Assembly (NCBI GenBank): GCA_026391215.1
Contig: JAPLDX010000058.1
Location: 66,887-130,886 of the forward strand
DNA from: Bacteroidia bacterium
GTDB taxonomy: Bacteria > Bacteroidota > Bacteroidia > Bacteroidales > VadinHA17
Length of the DNA stretch: 64,000 bases
Direction: 5' to 3'
Below, piece by piece: positions 27,341-34,548 of this stretch (the stretch's first letter is position 1; every line of letters begins with the position of its first letter). The translations under genes were made by a program, and so were the position numbers. The notes beneath the pieces are model-generated. The model saw only the letters and a list, made by a program, of their open reading frames with translations, was not told the DNA's origin and did not search any database.

Positions 27341-28357
27341 ATGAGCAATAAATTTTTTACTCTTGTTTTGTTATTCATCCTGATTATTACTTCCTGCAAA
27401 GATAAAGAATCTGGTTTTTCAAGTTTCAACGGATTTGTCCAAGGTACCACCTATAGTATAGTATTTGAGAATAATGATCATATAAATCTGATTGAGCTCA
27501 GATCAAAGGTTGAAGAAATCCTGCACGATTTCGATATGTCATTATCTCTTTACCAGGATTCATCCATACTTTCAATGATAAACCGTAATGAAGAGGCCAT
27601 GCCTGATTCATTTTTCATTGAAGCCTTCGACAGGTCAAAAGAGATAAACCTTACAACAGGGGGCGCTTTCGATATTACTGTGGGTCCCCTTGTGGAAGCA
27701 TGGGGATTCGGACCTGATGAACAGAAATCTTTTACTGAGTCAAAACGCGACTCTCTGTTAAGCCTTGTGGGTATGGAAAAAGTGGAGATCAGGGATGGCA
27801 GGGTGTATAAAACGGATCCGCATATCCACCTTGATTTCAATGCCATTGCCCAGGGGTATTCTGTCGATATTATCTCTGAATATTTTGGCGGTCTGGGTAT
27901 CGAACGCTTCCTTGTAGAAATAGGTGGCGAAGTAAGGGTAAAAGGCGATAAGAAGGGAGTACTGTGGAGGATCGGAATTGACAGGCCGGAAGATAACAAC
28001 ATGTCTCCCGGGACAGATCTTCAGGCAATTATCAGCCTGAAGGACAGATCTTTGGCAACTTCAGGCAATTACAGGAAATTCTATGTTGAAGACGGTATCA
28101 AGTACTCCCATACTATTGATCCTAAAACAGGTTACCCGGCCAGGAACCAGCTTTTAAGTGCAACAATTATTGCTGATGACTGTGCAACTGCTGATGGAAT
28201 TGCGACTGCATGTATGGTCATGGGGAAAGACAGGACTATCGATTTTCTCAACCTGCATCCTGAGTTTGAAGCCTACCTGATTTTTTCAGATGATGAAGGG
28301 AATTTTAAAACGTGGGCAACCAGGAACCTGACGGAATTTATTTCACTACCTGAATGA
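27341..28357 (+). CDS. apbE: FAD:protein FMN transferase, lipoprotein
   Basis: ApbE covalently attaches FMN to Thr residues of exported flavoproteins such as Rnf and Nqr subunits. The 338-residue protein carries a lipoprotein signal with lipobox IITSC (Cys19). The ApbE core is visible: FNGFVQGTTYSI, LSLYQDSSILSMINR, TGGAFDITVGPL, LDFNAIAQGYSVD, FLVEIGGEVRVKG, the LATSGNYRKFY loop, and the HTIDPKTGYPA and CATADGIATACMVMG metal-binding segments. No target flavoprotein genes are in the window. Confidence 0.95.
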   Translation: MSNKFFTLVLLFILIITSCKDKESGFSSFNGFVQGTTYSIVFENNDHINLIELRSKVEEILHDFDMSLSLYQDSSILSMINRNEEAMPDSFFIEAFDRSKEINLTTGGAFDITVGPLVEAWGFGPDEQKSFTESKRDSLLSLVGMEKVEIRDGRVYKTDPHIHLDFNAIAQGYSVDIISEYFGGLGIERFLVEIGGEVRVKGDKKGVLWRIGIDRPEDNNMSPGTDLQAIISLKDRSLATSGNYRKFYVEDGIKYSHTIDPKTGYPARNQLLSATIIADDCATADGIATACMVMGKDRTIDFLNLHPEFEAYLIFSDDEGNFKTWATRNLTEFISLPE

Positions 28358-28385
28358 TGAGAAAGCCGGTTCCGGATAAGTACTG

Positions 28386-28474
28386 ACTCCCCGATCCCCC
28401 TAAAAAGGGGCTAAATCGTTATCACTTATGGGTTTATCCCCCCTTCAGGGGACAGACGCGAAGCGTCGGGGAGT
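28386..28474. repeat. 89-bp palindromic element bounded by 9-bp inverted repeats
   Basis: The element starts ACTCCCCGA and ends TCGGGGAGT. Inside are a CCCCCTAAAAAGGGG hairpin, a CCCCCCTTCAGGGG hairpin and a small GACGCGAAGCGTC hairpin. It lies between convergent apbE and the P-loop gene, and its last base is the first base of the latter's stop codon. It looks like a miniature mobile or structural repeat; no target-site duplication was seen. Confidence 0.7.
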
Positions 28475-30309
28475 TATCTTGTGGTCGTGATTATATTCAG
28501 TAATTCTTTTGCAGCATCACTGGGCCCTGAAGTTTCATACCCCGGTATTCCCAGTCTTGTCCTCATTTGCCCTACAAATACATTCTTCCTGAAGAAGGAT
28601 TCAAAATATCTCGTGGCGATATTTTCGTGAATCTCCCTGTATTCCGGAGGTCCGAAGATATTGGCAAAATAGGAATTCACCAGCCCGCTTGATGTTGTTG
28701 TTCCCTTGCTCATTACCGAGCCTCTCCTGAATACCTCGATAGCCTCATCTGCTGAATCAAATTTCTCGATTACTGGGTGTTCATTATCAATTTCCTCATA
28801 ATTATTTGCATAGAGTATGTAGTCAATCCTTTGACCTTTTATCACGTTCTCAAATGTTGTTACCGGAATCACAATTCTTGCATTAACCTGGCTGGGATTC
28901 ATAATTATTGATCTATCGAGATGTCCGAAAGCATATCCGGGCTGAAGGTCATCAAGCCGGAGGAAAGCTCCGGTCTCGGTACCATAGCCGACAGGAAATC
29001 CTTCATCATCAAGTTCTATTGATCCCATATCATCAGCTATGATGCTAAGCTCACGGATATGTTTATCTCCAAGCACCCGGAATGCTTCGAGCGTCTCTGA
29101 TTTTCCTGCTCCTGTATCTCCCATCATAAGAATTGTGGCTTCAATATCACCCTTCAGCAATATCTTCACCAGGGCTCCGTGGAATGGCATCTTACCAGCT
29201 TTCATAACAATTGAATTATGAAGCGTGAGTATCATTTTTTTCAGGTAACCGAAGTATCCAAATTCTGCCCTGCCGGGGATTGCCCCGATAAAGATTCCGT
29301 TTGGCGCATCTTCGTAAAATACCGTGGAAAATTCAGACAAGCCATCTAGTGAATTGCCCTGTGTGCCATATAAGAAGATTGCATCAGGTCTTTTTTCCAG
29401 GTCGATGTCATCCGCAAGCTGGAACAGGTTACACATTGACAGTCCCAATTCAAGGAATGTAAGGTGAAAATAAACCATGATAAGAAGTTTCCCGGCTTTT
29501 ACGGGATAACACAGCCAGTCGTCCGGATTAAATTCGGTAAGATCAACAGGATTCTGCTGTATGCGTTTGAAATGTCCGGTCCGCTTGTTCATGGGTTGCT
29601 GAATGACAAGAGGAGGATAGATAAGCACCTGGCGGATCACCTGGATTTGGTTTAGCTTCATGTATTTCACATCCGGGTATGGAATATCTTTTGGCAGCGA
29701 GATGACAGCCATCTCGGCACCTGCCCTTACCTGCCTGTAAACATTCGGATGACTGCCGGTAATGTTTTCCTGGATATGCCTGTACACAGTCCTGATAAGA
29801 TGTGTCAGGTGCTCAATAGTCTCATTGAATGTACGATATGGCCTTTTATCAAGACGATCACCCTCTGAATCATTAATGATAAACCGGTCAAAATGTCTCC
29901 AGTAATCATATAAATATTCAATAAAGCTGTTCAAGAGCTGCAAGTCTTTCACAAAAACTTCAGATCTGTCAAAAATATGAGGGACGACACCGGCCTCATA
30001 TTTGACCAGAAGTGTAAGTGTTTTAACCAGGTCATCCACTTCAGATTCACCTGATTTCCCATCCCGGAATATGTTCATAAACGGAGATTTCCTGCCGCGA
30101 AGATGTTCCAGACAATGATCCAGTACCATTCTGAATTTTCCACTTTCCAGTAATTCTTCAGCAGTTTCACACATCCTTTCACGGTTGTTCAGAACAGCTT
30201 TATTCCCGATTATCCTGAGTATACTTTTTTGCATGACCTGGTTGAAAATCTGGCCTAAAATATGATAATATTCAATTGACTTTTTGAATTTGCTTAATAA
30301 GTTATACAA
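28474..30309 (-). CDS. PEPCK/HPr-kinase-like P-loop protein
   Basis: The 611-residue protein has an unassigned helical N-terminal half. Its C-terminal half contains a P-loop MGDTGAGKSET at about residues 394-404, followed by an acidic IADDMGSIELDDEGF stretch that acts like a Walker B/metal site. This order resembles ATP-dependent phosphoenolpyruvate carboxykinase and HPr kinase. The canonical PEPCK substrate motifs are not evident to me, so database names of the PEP carboxykinase type should be read with care. No signal peptide or membrane helix is present. The gene is monocistronic as far as can be seen, convergent with apbE and divergent from algH. Confidence 0.72.
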   Translation of the reverse strand: MYNLLSKFKKSIEYYHILGQIFNQVMQKSILRIIGNKAVLNNRERMCETAEELLESGKFRMVLDHCLEHLRGRKSPFMNIFRDGKSGESEVDDLVKTLTLLVKYEAGVVPHIFDRSEVFVKDLQLLNSFIEYLYDYWRHFDRFIINDSEGDRLDKRPYRTFNETIEHLTHLIRTVYRHIQENITGSHPNVYRQVRAGAEMAVISLPKDIPYPDVKYMKLNQIQVIRQVLIYPPLVIQQPMNKRTGHFKRIQQNPVDLTEFNPDDWLCYPVKAGKLLIMVYFHLTFLELGLSMCNLFQLADDIDLEKRPDAIFLYGTQGNSLDGLSEFSTVFYEDAPNGIFIGAIPGRAEFGYFGYLKKMILTLHNSIVMKAGKMPFHGALVKILLKGDIEATILMMGDTGAGKSETLEAFRVLGDKHIRELSIIADDMGSIELDDEGFPVGYGTETGAFLRLDDLQPGYAFGHLDRSIIMNPSQVNARIVIPVTTFENVIKGQRIDYILYANNYEEIDNEHPVIEKFDSADEAIEVFRRGSVMSKGTTTSSGLVNSYFANIFGPPEYREIHENIATRYFESFFRKNVFVGQMRTRLGIPGYETSGPSDAAKELLNIITTTR

Positions 30310-30394
30310 TATTTTTCAATAATTTTATCAAATGAAAGGGAAAAGGAGATTTTAATCGGTCGTATTTATAAAAATTAGTAAATTGCCATAACTT

Positions 30395-30985
30395 ATGAAA
30401 CCGGAGCTTGATCTGTTTACAATATTGCCTGAGGACAAAATACCGGAAAAGGGGAAGATACTTATATCAGAACCCTTTCTCCCGGATACCTTTTTTAACC
30501 GTACTATAGTGTATCTTGCTGATCATAACGCTGAAGGATCTGTAGGATTCATTCTGAATAAAAAGCTTGAAATAAAAGTATGTGATGCAATTTCCGGGTT
30601 TGAAGGATGGGATGAATACCTGAGCATGGGAGGACCTGTCGCACCTGATACCCTCCATTACCTTCATAATCTTGGCGATAAGATCCCTAAAAGTGTATGG
30701 GTTGATGAAAATATTTTCTGGGGTGGTGATATTGATTTTATAAGGGATTTGATAAAAACCGGTAAGCTGGATAATTCACAGATACGGTTCTTCCTTGGTT
30801 ATTCCGGATGGTCCGCCGGACAGCTCGAACGGGAGCTTAAGGAAAACTCATGGGTCATTGCCAGAGTCAAAACAGATATTGTGCTGAATAATCCGGTGGA
30901 TAACACCTGGAAAAGAGTTCTGAGAGGGTTGAACAATAAGTACCGTGCATGGGCTGACTTCCCGGAATCCCCCGATATGAATTAA
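30395..30985 (+). CDS. YqgE/AlgH family protein
   Basis: The 196-residue protein has the YqgE/AlgH (DUF179) pattern. KGKILISEPFLPD at about 20-32 is followed by FNRTIVYLADHNAEGSVGFILNK, then MGGPVAPDTLHYLH and RFFLGYSGWSAGQLERELKENSW. The fold is known, but the biochemical role is not; in Pseudomonas the gene is named for alginate regulation. It is a cytoplasmic protein. It is convergent with holA, separated by an 8-bp repeat array. Confidence 0.92.
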   Translation: MKPELDLFTILPEDKIPEKGKILISEPFLPDTFFNRTIVYLADHNAEGSVGFILNKKLEIKVCDAISGFEGWDEYLSMGGPVAPDTLHYLHNLGDKIPKSVWVDENIFWGGDIDFIRDLIKTGKLDNSQIRFFLGYSGWSAGQLERELKENSWVIARVKTDIVLNNPVDNTWKRVLRGLNNKYRAWADFPESPDMN

Positions 30986-30991
30986 ACACAT

Positions 30992-31031
30992 GTTTTACCG
31001 TTGTGCCTTTGCGCCGTTATGCCGCTGCACC
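30992..31031. repeat. Five 8-bp GTTNNRCC-type units
   Basis: Five consecutive 8-bp units (GTTTTACC, GTTGTGCC, TTTGCGCC, GTTATGCC, GCTGCACC) fill almost the whole gap between convergent algH and holA. The inverse of two of these units occurs at 9466-9481 in another convergent gap. Confidence 0.7.
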
Positions 31032-31032
31032 A

Positions 31033-32043
31033 TTATAGGTGCATTATCTTAAACACCAGCTCTTTAAGCAGATCACCCGGCTCACTGCTGAAATCCCCAT
31101 AACCCTTTGACTTCATATCATAAGTCCGTAAAAGACTTATGATATGTACTGTCCTGGCAACGTTATATTTCGATGCTGAAGTCTCATAATCCTTTACAAA
31201 ATATGGATTGACCTTGAGGGCTGCTGCAACACTATTCCTGGACTTATCGGTAAGATAATGATATGTGAGAAGCTTGCTGAAGTAACTGAAAAGTGAAGCT
31301 ATGGAAAGGGTAATTGGATTGTCCTTAGGATTATTTGCGAAATAATGAACTATCATGTTGGCCTTCAGGATGTTTCTTTCACCAACGGCTTTTTGCAATT
31401 CAAAATTGTTATAATCCTTGCTGATGCCGATATTCTTTTCAATAAGCGTAGTGGTGATCACTGGCTTCCCTGCAGGAAGGGTGATAACAAGCTTATTCAG
31501 TTCATTTGCTATTTTGTGAAGGTCGGTTCCGAGGAATTCAGTGAGAAGAGCGCTGGCGCTTGGATCAGTTTTAATGCCCTGAGCCATCAGGTACCTTTCG
31601 ATCCATGCCGGAACCTGGTAATCCCTTAAACGCGACGATTCAAAATAGACAGCCTGACTCTCCAGGGCTTTATAAAACTTCATCCTTTTATCAATTGTCC
31701 TGTACTTATAGTTGATGACCAGGATTGTTGACTGGAGAGGTTTTTCAAGGTAGAAAATAAGATCTTCTATTTTCTTCAGGGTTTGCGCTTCTTTCACTAT
31801 CACCACCTGGTGGCTTGACATCATGGGGAATTTCCGTGAAGCATCAATTATAGCCGGAACAGTTGTGTCTTCTCCATAGAGGATTACCTGGTTAAAGGAT
31901 TTTTCAGCTTCCGGCAATACTTTATCTTCAATAAATTCCGTAATAAGGTCAATATAATAAGGCTCTTCCCCGGCAAGAAAATAGACTGGTTTGAAGATCC
32001 GTTTTTTCAGATCAGAAATTATTTCTTCGTAAGTGACTGCCAT
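31033..32043 (-). CDS. holA: DNA polymerase III subunit delta
   Basis: HolA is the clamp-loader delta subunit that opens the beta clamp. The 336-residue protein starts with VTYEEIISDLKKRIFKPVYFLAGEEPYYID, the family N-terminus. It has the AAA-like middle region (IVIDASRKFPMMSSHQVVIVKEAQ-type segment at about 60-85 and the KPLQSTILVINYK strand) and a C-terminal helical collar domain with EKNIGISKDYNNFELQKAVG. amn lies one base upstream and is co-directional. Confidence 0.93.
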   Translation of the reverse strand: MAVTYEEIISDLKKRIFKPVYFLAGEEPYYIDLITEFIEDKVLPEAEKSFNQVILYGEDTTVPAIIDASRKFPMMSSHQVVIVKEAQTLKKIEDLIFYLEKPLQSTILVINYKYRTIDKRMKFYKALESQAVYFESSRLRDYQVPAWIERYLMAQGIKTDPSASALLTEFLGTDLHKIANELNKLVITLPAGKPVITTTLIEKNIGISKDYNNFELQKAVGERNILKANMIVHYFANNPKDNPITLSIASLFSYFSKLLTYHYLTDKSRNSVAAALKVNPYFVKDYETSASKYNVARTVHIISLLRTYDMKSKGYGDFSSEPGDLLKELVFKIMHL

Positions 32044-32044
32044 T

Positions 32045-32815
32045 TTAAAACCTCAGATGTTTTACAGATAAGCCGTTTTCCTTTATTTCTCTAAGGGCGT
32101 CGATCCCTATCTTCAGGTGAGTTTCTGCAAATTTGCTTGTTACTCTCTTATCGCTTGCAGCAGTTTTAATGCCTGTGGATATCATCGGCTGATCTGAGAC
32201 CAGAAGCAAAGCCCCGGTGGGGATTTCATTGGCAAATCCCACCGTAAAAATTGTTGCTGTCTCCATATCTATCGCCATTGCCCTGGTTTTTACGAGATAT
32301 TTCTTAAACCTTTCGTCGTACTCCCAAACCCTTCTGTTAGTTGTATATACGGTACCTGTCCAGTATTCCTTCTTGTAGCGGTTTATCGCGTTTGAGATTG
32401 CACTTTGAAGCATAAATGCAGGGAGTGCAGGAACTTCATTGGGAAGATAATCGTTTGATGTTCCGTCGCTCCTGATTGCAGCTATGGGGAGTATCAGGTC
32501 ACCTACCCTATTCTTTTTCTTGAGTCCCCCGCATTTTCCAAGGAACAGAACCGCATCTGGAGCTACAGCGCTTAGTAGATCCATGGCAGTTGCAGCATTC
32601 GGGCTGCCCATTCCAAAGTTCATGATAGTTATCCCATCGGCAGTTGCACTTGGCATGTTCTTGTCCTTCCCTTCAATCTTCACATTATTCCACTCTGCAA
32701 AGAGTTCGAGGTAATACATAAAATTTGTAAGGAGAAAATATTTACCGAAGGTATTGAGATCTTTTCCGGTATATCTCGGAAGCCAGTTATTGACAATTTC
32801 CTCTTTGGTTTTCAT
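32045..32815 (-). CDS. amn: AMP nucleosidase
   Basis: Amn cleaves AMP to adenine and ribose 5-phosphate. The 256-residue protein is the short Bacteroidetes form, lacking the N-terminal domain of the E. coli enzyme. The purine-phosphorylase-fold core is visible: ITIMNFGMGSPNAATAMDLL, VLFLGKCGGLKKKNRVGD, and the ribose-binding AIDMETATIFTVGF motif followed by LLVSDQPM. It is one base from holA in the same direction, so the two are likely co-transcribed. Confidence 0.93.
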   Translation of the reverse strand: MKTKEEIVNNWLPRYTGKDLNTFGKYFLLTNFMYYLELFAEWNNVKIEGKDKNMPSATADGITIMNFGMGSPNAATAMDLLSAVAPDAVLFLGKCGGLKKKNRVGDLILPIAAIRSDGTSNDYLPNEVPALPAFMLQSAISNAINRYKKEYWTGTVYTTNRRVWEYDERFKKYLVKTRAMAIDMETATIFTVGFANEIPTGALLLVSDQPMISTGIKTAASDKRVTSKFAETHLKIGIDALREIKENGLSVKHLRF

Positions 32816-32855
32816 ATAATTTCTGTAATAATTATTTGACCTTTTTATAATCCTG

Positions 32856-32967
32856 CCTCACCCCCTTCCTTCGCTTCACTCAGGATTCCCCCTCTCCCGG
32901 GAGAGAGGGGGACTGATTCGATAATCTTTCAAGTCCCTCCCTCCTGGGGGAGGGATTTAGGGAGAGG
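32856..32967. repeat. C/G-rich three-way-junction element, copy in amn/HsdR-N gap
   Basis: The 112-bp element has an outer arm CCTCACCCCC at the left and GGGAGAGG at the right. It holds two internal hairpins, CCCCCTCTCCCGGGAGAGAGGGGG and CCCTCCCTCCTGGGGGAGGG. The same plan is found at 50885-51001 and 53736-53837. It lies in the divergent gap upstream of amn. Confidence 0.8.
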
Positions 32968-33015
32968 TTGATTGACCTGTTATTTAAATTTTAAATTCAA
33001 TTAAAATTATCTCAA

Positions 33016-33023
33016 TATATTTG
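33016..33023 (+). promoter_or_regulatory. Bacteroidetes -7 element TATATTTG for the HsdR-N gene
   Basis: Exact TAnnTTTG match, 22 bases before the TTG start codon of the downstream gene. It supports that start and a short leader. Confidence 0.5.
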
Positions 33024-33045
33024 CTTTCAAAAGTACAAAACAAAG

Positions 33046-33501
33046 TTGAAACAGCTAAATCTGCCGGAATATTCATTCAGGATCAGAGGAAAAGAGGGAT
33101 CTGAGACGATCTTTGATCTTCTCCGGAAGAAATATGTAAAGCTCACACCTGAGGAATGGGTAAGGCAGAATTTTGTACAGTACCTGATTCATGAAGGAAA
33201 ATATCCTCCCGGGCTTATCGGTATCGAGGTTATGTCTGGATTCAATAAACTCAGGAAAAGAGTGGATATCCTGGTTCATAACAGGGCAGGGGAACCTGTA
33301 ATGATTATAGAATGCAAAGCGCCTGATGTTAAAATTGACGATACCGTTTTTGACCAGGTGGTCTGTTATAACATGGGATTCAAAGTTCCTTACCTGGTAG
33401 TTACAAACGGGATTGATCATTATGCATGCAAGATAGATCATGCACAGAATAAATATGATTTTCTCCTGGTGATCCCCCTTTACGCAGATATCTCATCCTG
33501 A
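33046..33501 (+). CDS. Stand-alone HsdR N-terminal-type nuclease-fold protein
   Basis: The 151-residue protein resembles only the N-terminal nuclease domain of type I restriction HsdR subunits. The PD-(D/E)XK set appears as Asp74 in RVDIL, Glu89-Cys-Lys91 in IIECKAP, and Gln104 in VFDQVV. No helicase or specificity subunit is nearby, so this is not a complete restriction system. Such lone proteins are common next to holA in Bacteroidetes and probably have a housekeeping role. The start is a TTG, since no ATG precedes the conserved LNLPEYSFRIRG opening. A -7 element sits 22 bases upstream. The NUDIX gene follows 7 bases later. Confidence 0.85.
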   Translation: MKQLNLPEYSFRIRGKEGSETIFDLLRKKYVKLTPEEWVRQNFVQYLIHEGKYPPGLIGIEVMSGFNKLRKRVDILVHNRAGEPVMIIECKAPDVKIDDTVFDQVVCYNMGFKVPYLVVTNGIDHYACKIDHAQNKYDFLLVIPLYADISS

Positions 33502-33508
33502 CAGCCTT

Positions 33509-34489
33509 ATGATTATAGTGACCTGTGCAATAATAAGAAATGAAGACAACGAGGTGCTTGTTGTGCAGAGGGGGGAAAAAACAGATCACCCTTTCAAGTG
33601 GGAATTTCCCGGCGGCAAACTGCAGGATGGCGAAACGGAAGAAGAATGCATCATACGCGAAATCATGGAAGAATTGTCGATGGAAGTAGTCATCTGCGGG
33701 AAATTTGAAACTGTAGTACATGATTATGGCCACAAAAAGATCAAACTTATCCCATTTATTTGCGATACTCTTGATGAATTGCCGGTACTATTGGAGCACG
33801 AGGATTTTAAATGGGTATCTTCTGAAAACCTTGGATCAGTCGATTTATGTGAAGCGGATGTACTTATTGCCGGCAGGTACCTGGAAATTACAGGCAAACA
33901 GACACATAAAAAAGAGTCTGAACCGGAAGCTGATCAGTCACCGGTGATTGATAAAGAGCTTCGGAAAATGATCAACAATATGATGAGTATGAAGGAAGCC
34001 GAGTGGTTAGCAGCTTCAACCGGAGAAAATCCTGCTCTATTTCAAAAACTGCTCGATTATTCATATAGCACTGACAAAAAGCTTGCTTTCCGCGCTTCAT
34101 GGATTCTTTCAAAAGTATGTGATAAATTTCCAGAACTGATATATCCTCATCTTGAAAAGATTACTGAAGAGTTAGACGGAATAGATAATGAGAGCACTCA
34201 GCGTTCTTTCTTAAGGATACTTTCCCTTACTGACCTTCAAAAAATAAGCGAGCGCCACCATGGTATACTCGCCGACCATTGTTTTAAAGCTCTTAATTCA
34301 GGTTTTTCGGCTATTGCAATCAAAGCCTATTCTATGGAGATCATCTATAAGCTTGCGCTTATCTATCCAGGGTTGGCTAACGAGCTTGCTGCATCTATAA
34401 ATATGCTTCAGGGTGAGAACTCAGCAGCAGGGATTGTGGCCAGGGGCAGGATGATTATGAAACGTATTGCTGAAATCTCAAAATCCTGA
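33509..34489 (+). CDS. NUDIX hydrolase with C-terminal helical-repeat domain
   Basis: The first ~130 residues form a MutT-like NUDIX domain. The Nudix box starts at Gly36 with Glu42 and ends Arg50-Glu51...Glu54-Glu55, and the WEFPGGKL entry fits a nucleoside-triphosphate pyrophosphohydrolase. After a charged linker (about 132-150), residues 155-326 are all-helical with HEAT-like spacing (FRASWILSKVCDKFPELIYPHLEKI and similar units). I recognise no catalytic motif there. The reading frame is continuous, so this is a natural fusion. It follows the HsdR-N-like gene by 7 bases, so the two may be co-transcribed. Confidence 0.85.
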   Translation: MIIVTCAIIRNEDNEVLVVQRGEKTDHPFKWEFPGGKLQDGETEEECIIREIMEELSMEVVICGKFETVVHDYGHKKIKLIPFICDTLDELPVLLEHEDFKWVSSENLGSVDLCEADVLIAGRYLEITGKQTHKKESEPEADQSPVIDKELRKMINNMMSMKEAEWLAASTGENPALFQKLLDYSYSTDKKLAFRASWILSKVCDKFPELIYPHLEKITEELDGIDNESTQRSFLRILSLTDLQKISERHHGILADHCFKALNSGFSAIAIKAYSMEIIYKLALIYPGLANELAASINMLQGENSAAGIVARGRMIMKRIAEISKS

Positions 34490-34548
34490 TCTAAAAAGGA
34501 CCATATTCAGGTAAAAATAAATTACCTGCTTTTGATAAGAATTATTTC

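Noticed and set aside
32856..32967. CRISPR or tRNA-like structure in the C/G-rich elements
   Set aside because: There are no regularly spaced direct repeats with unique spacers and no tRNA anticodon or acceptor features.
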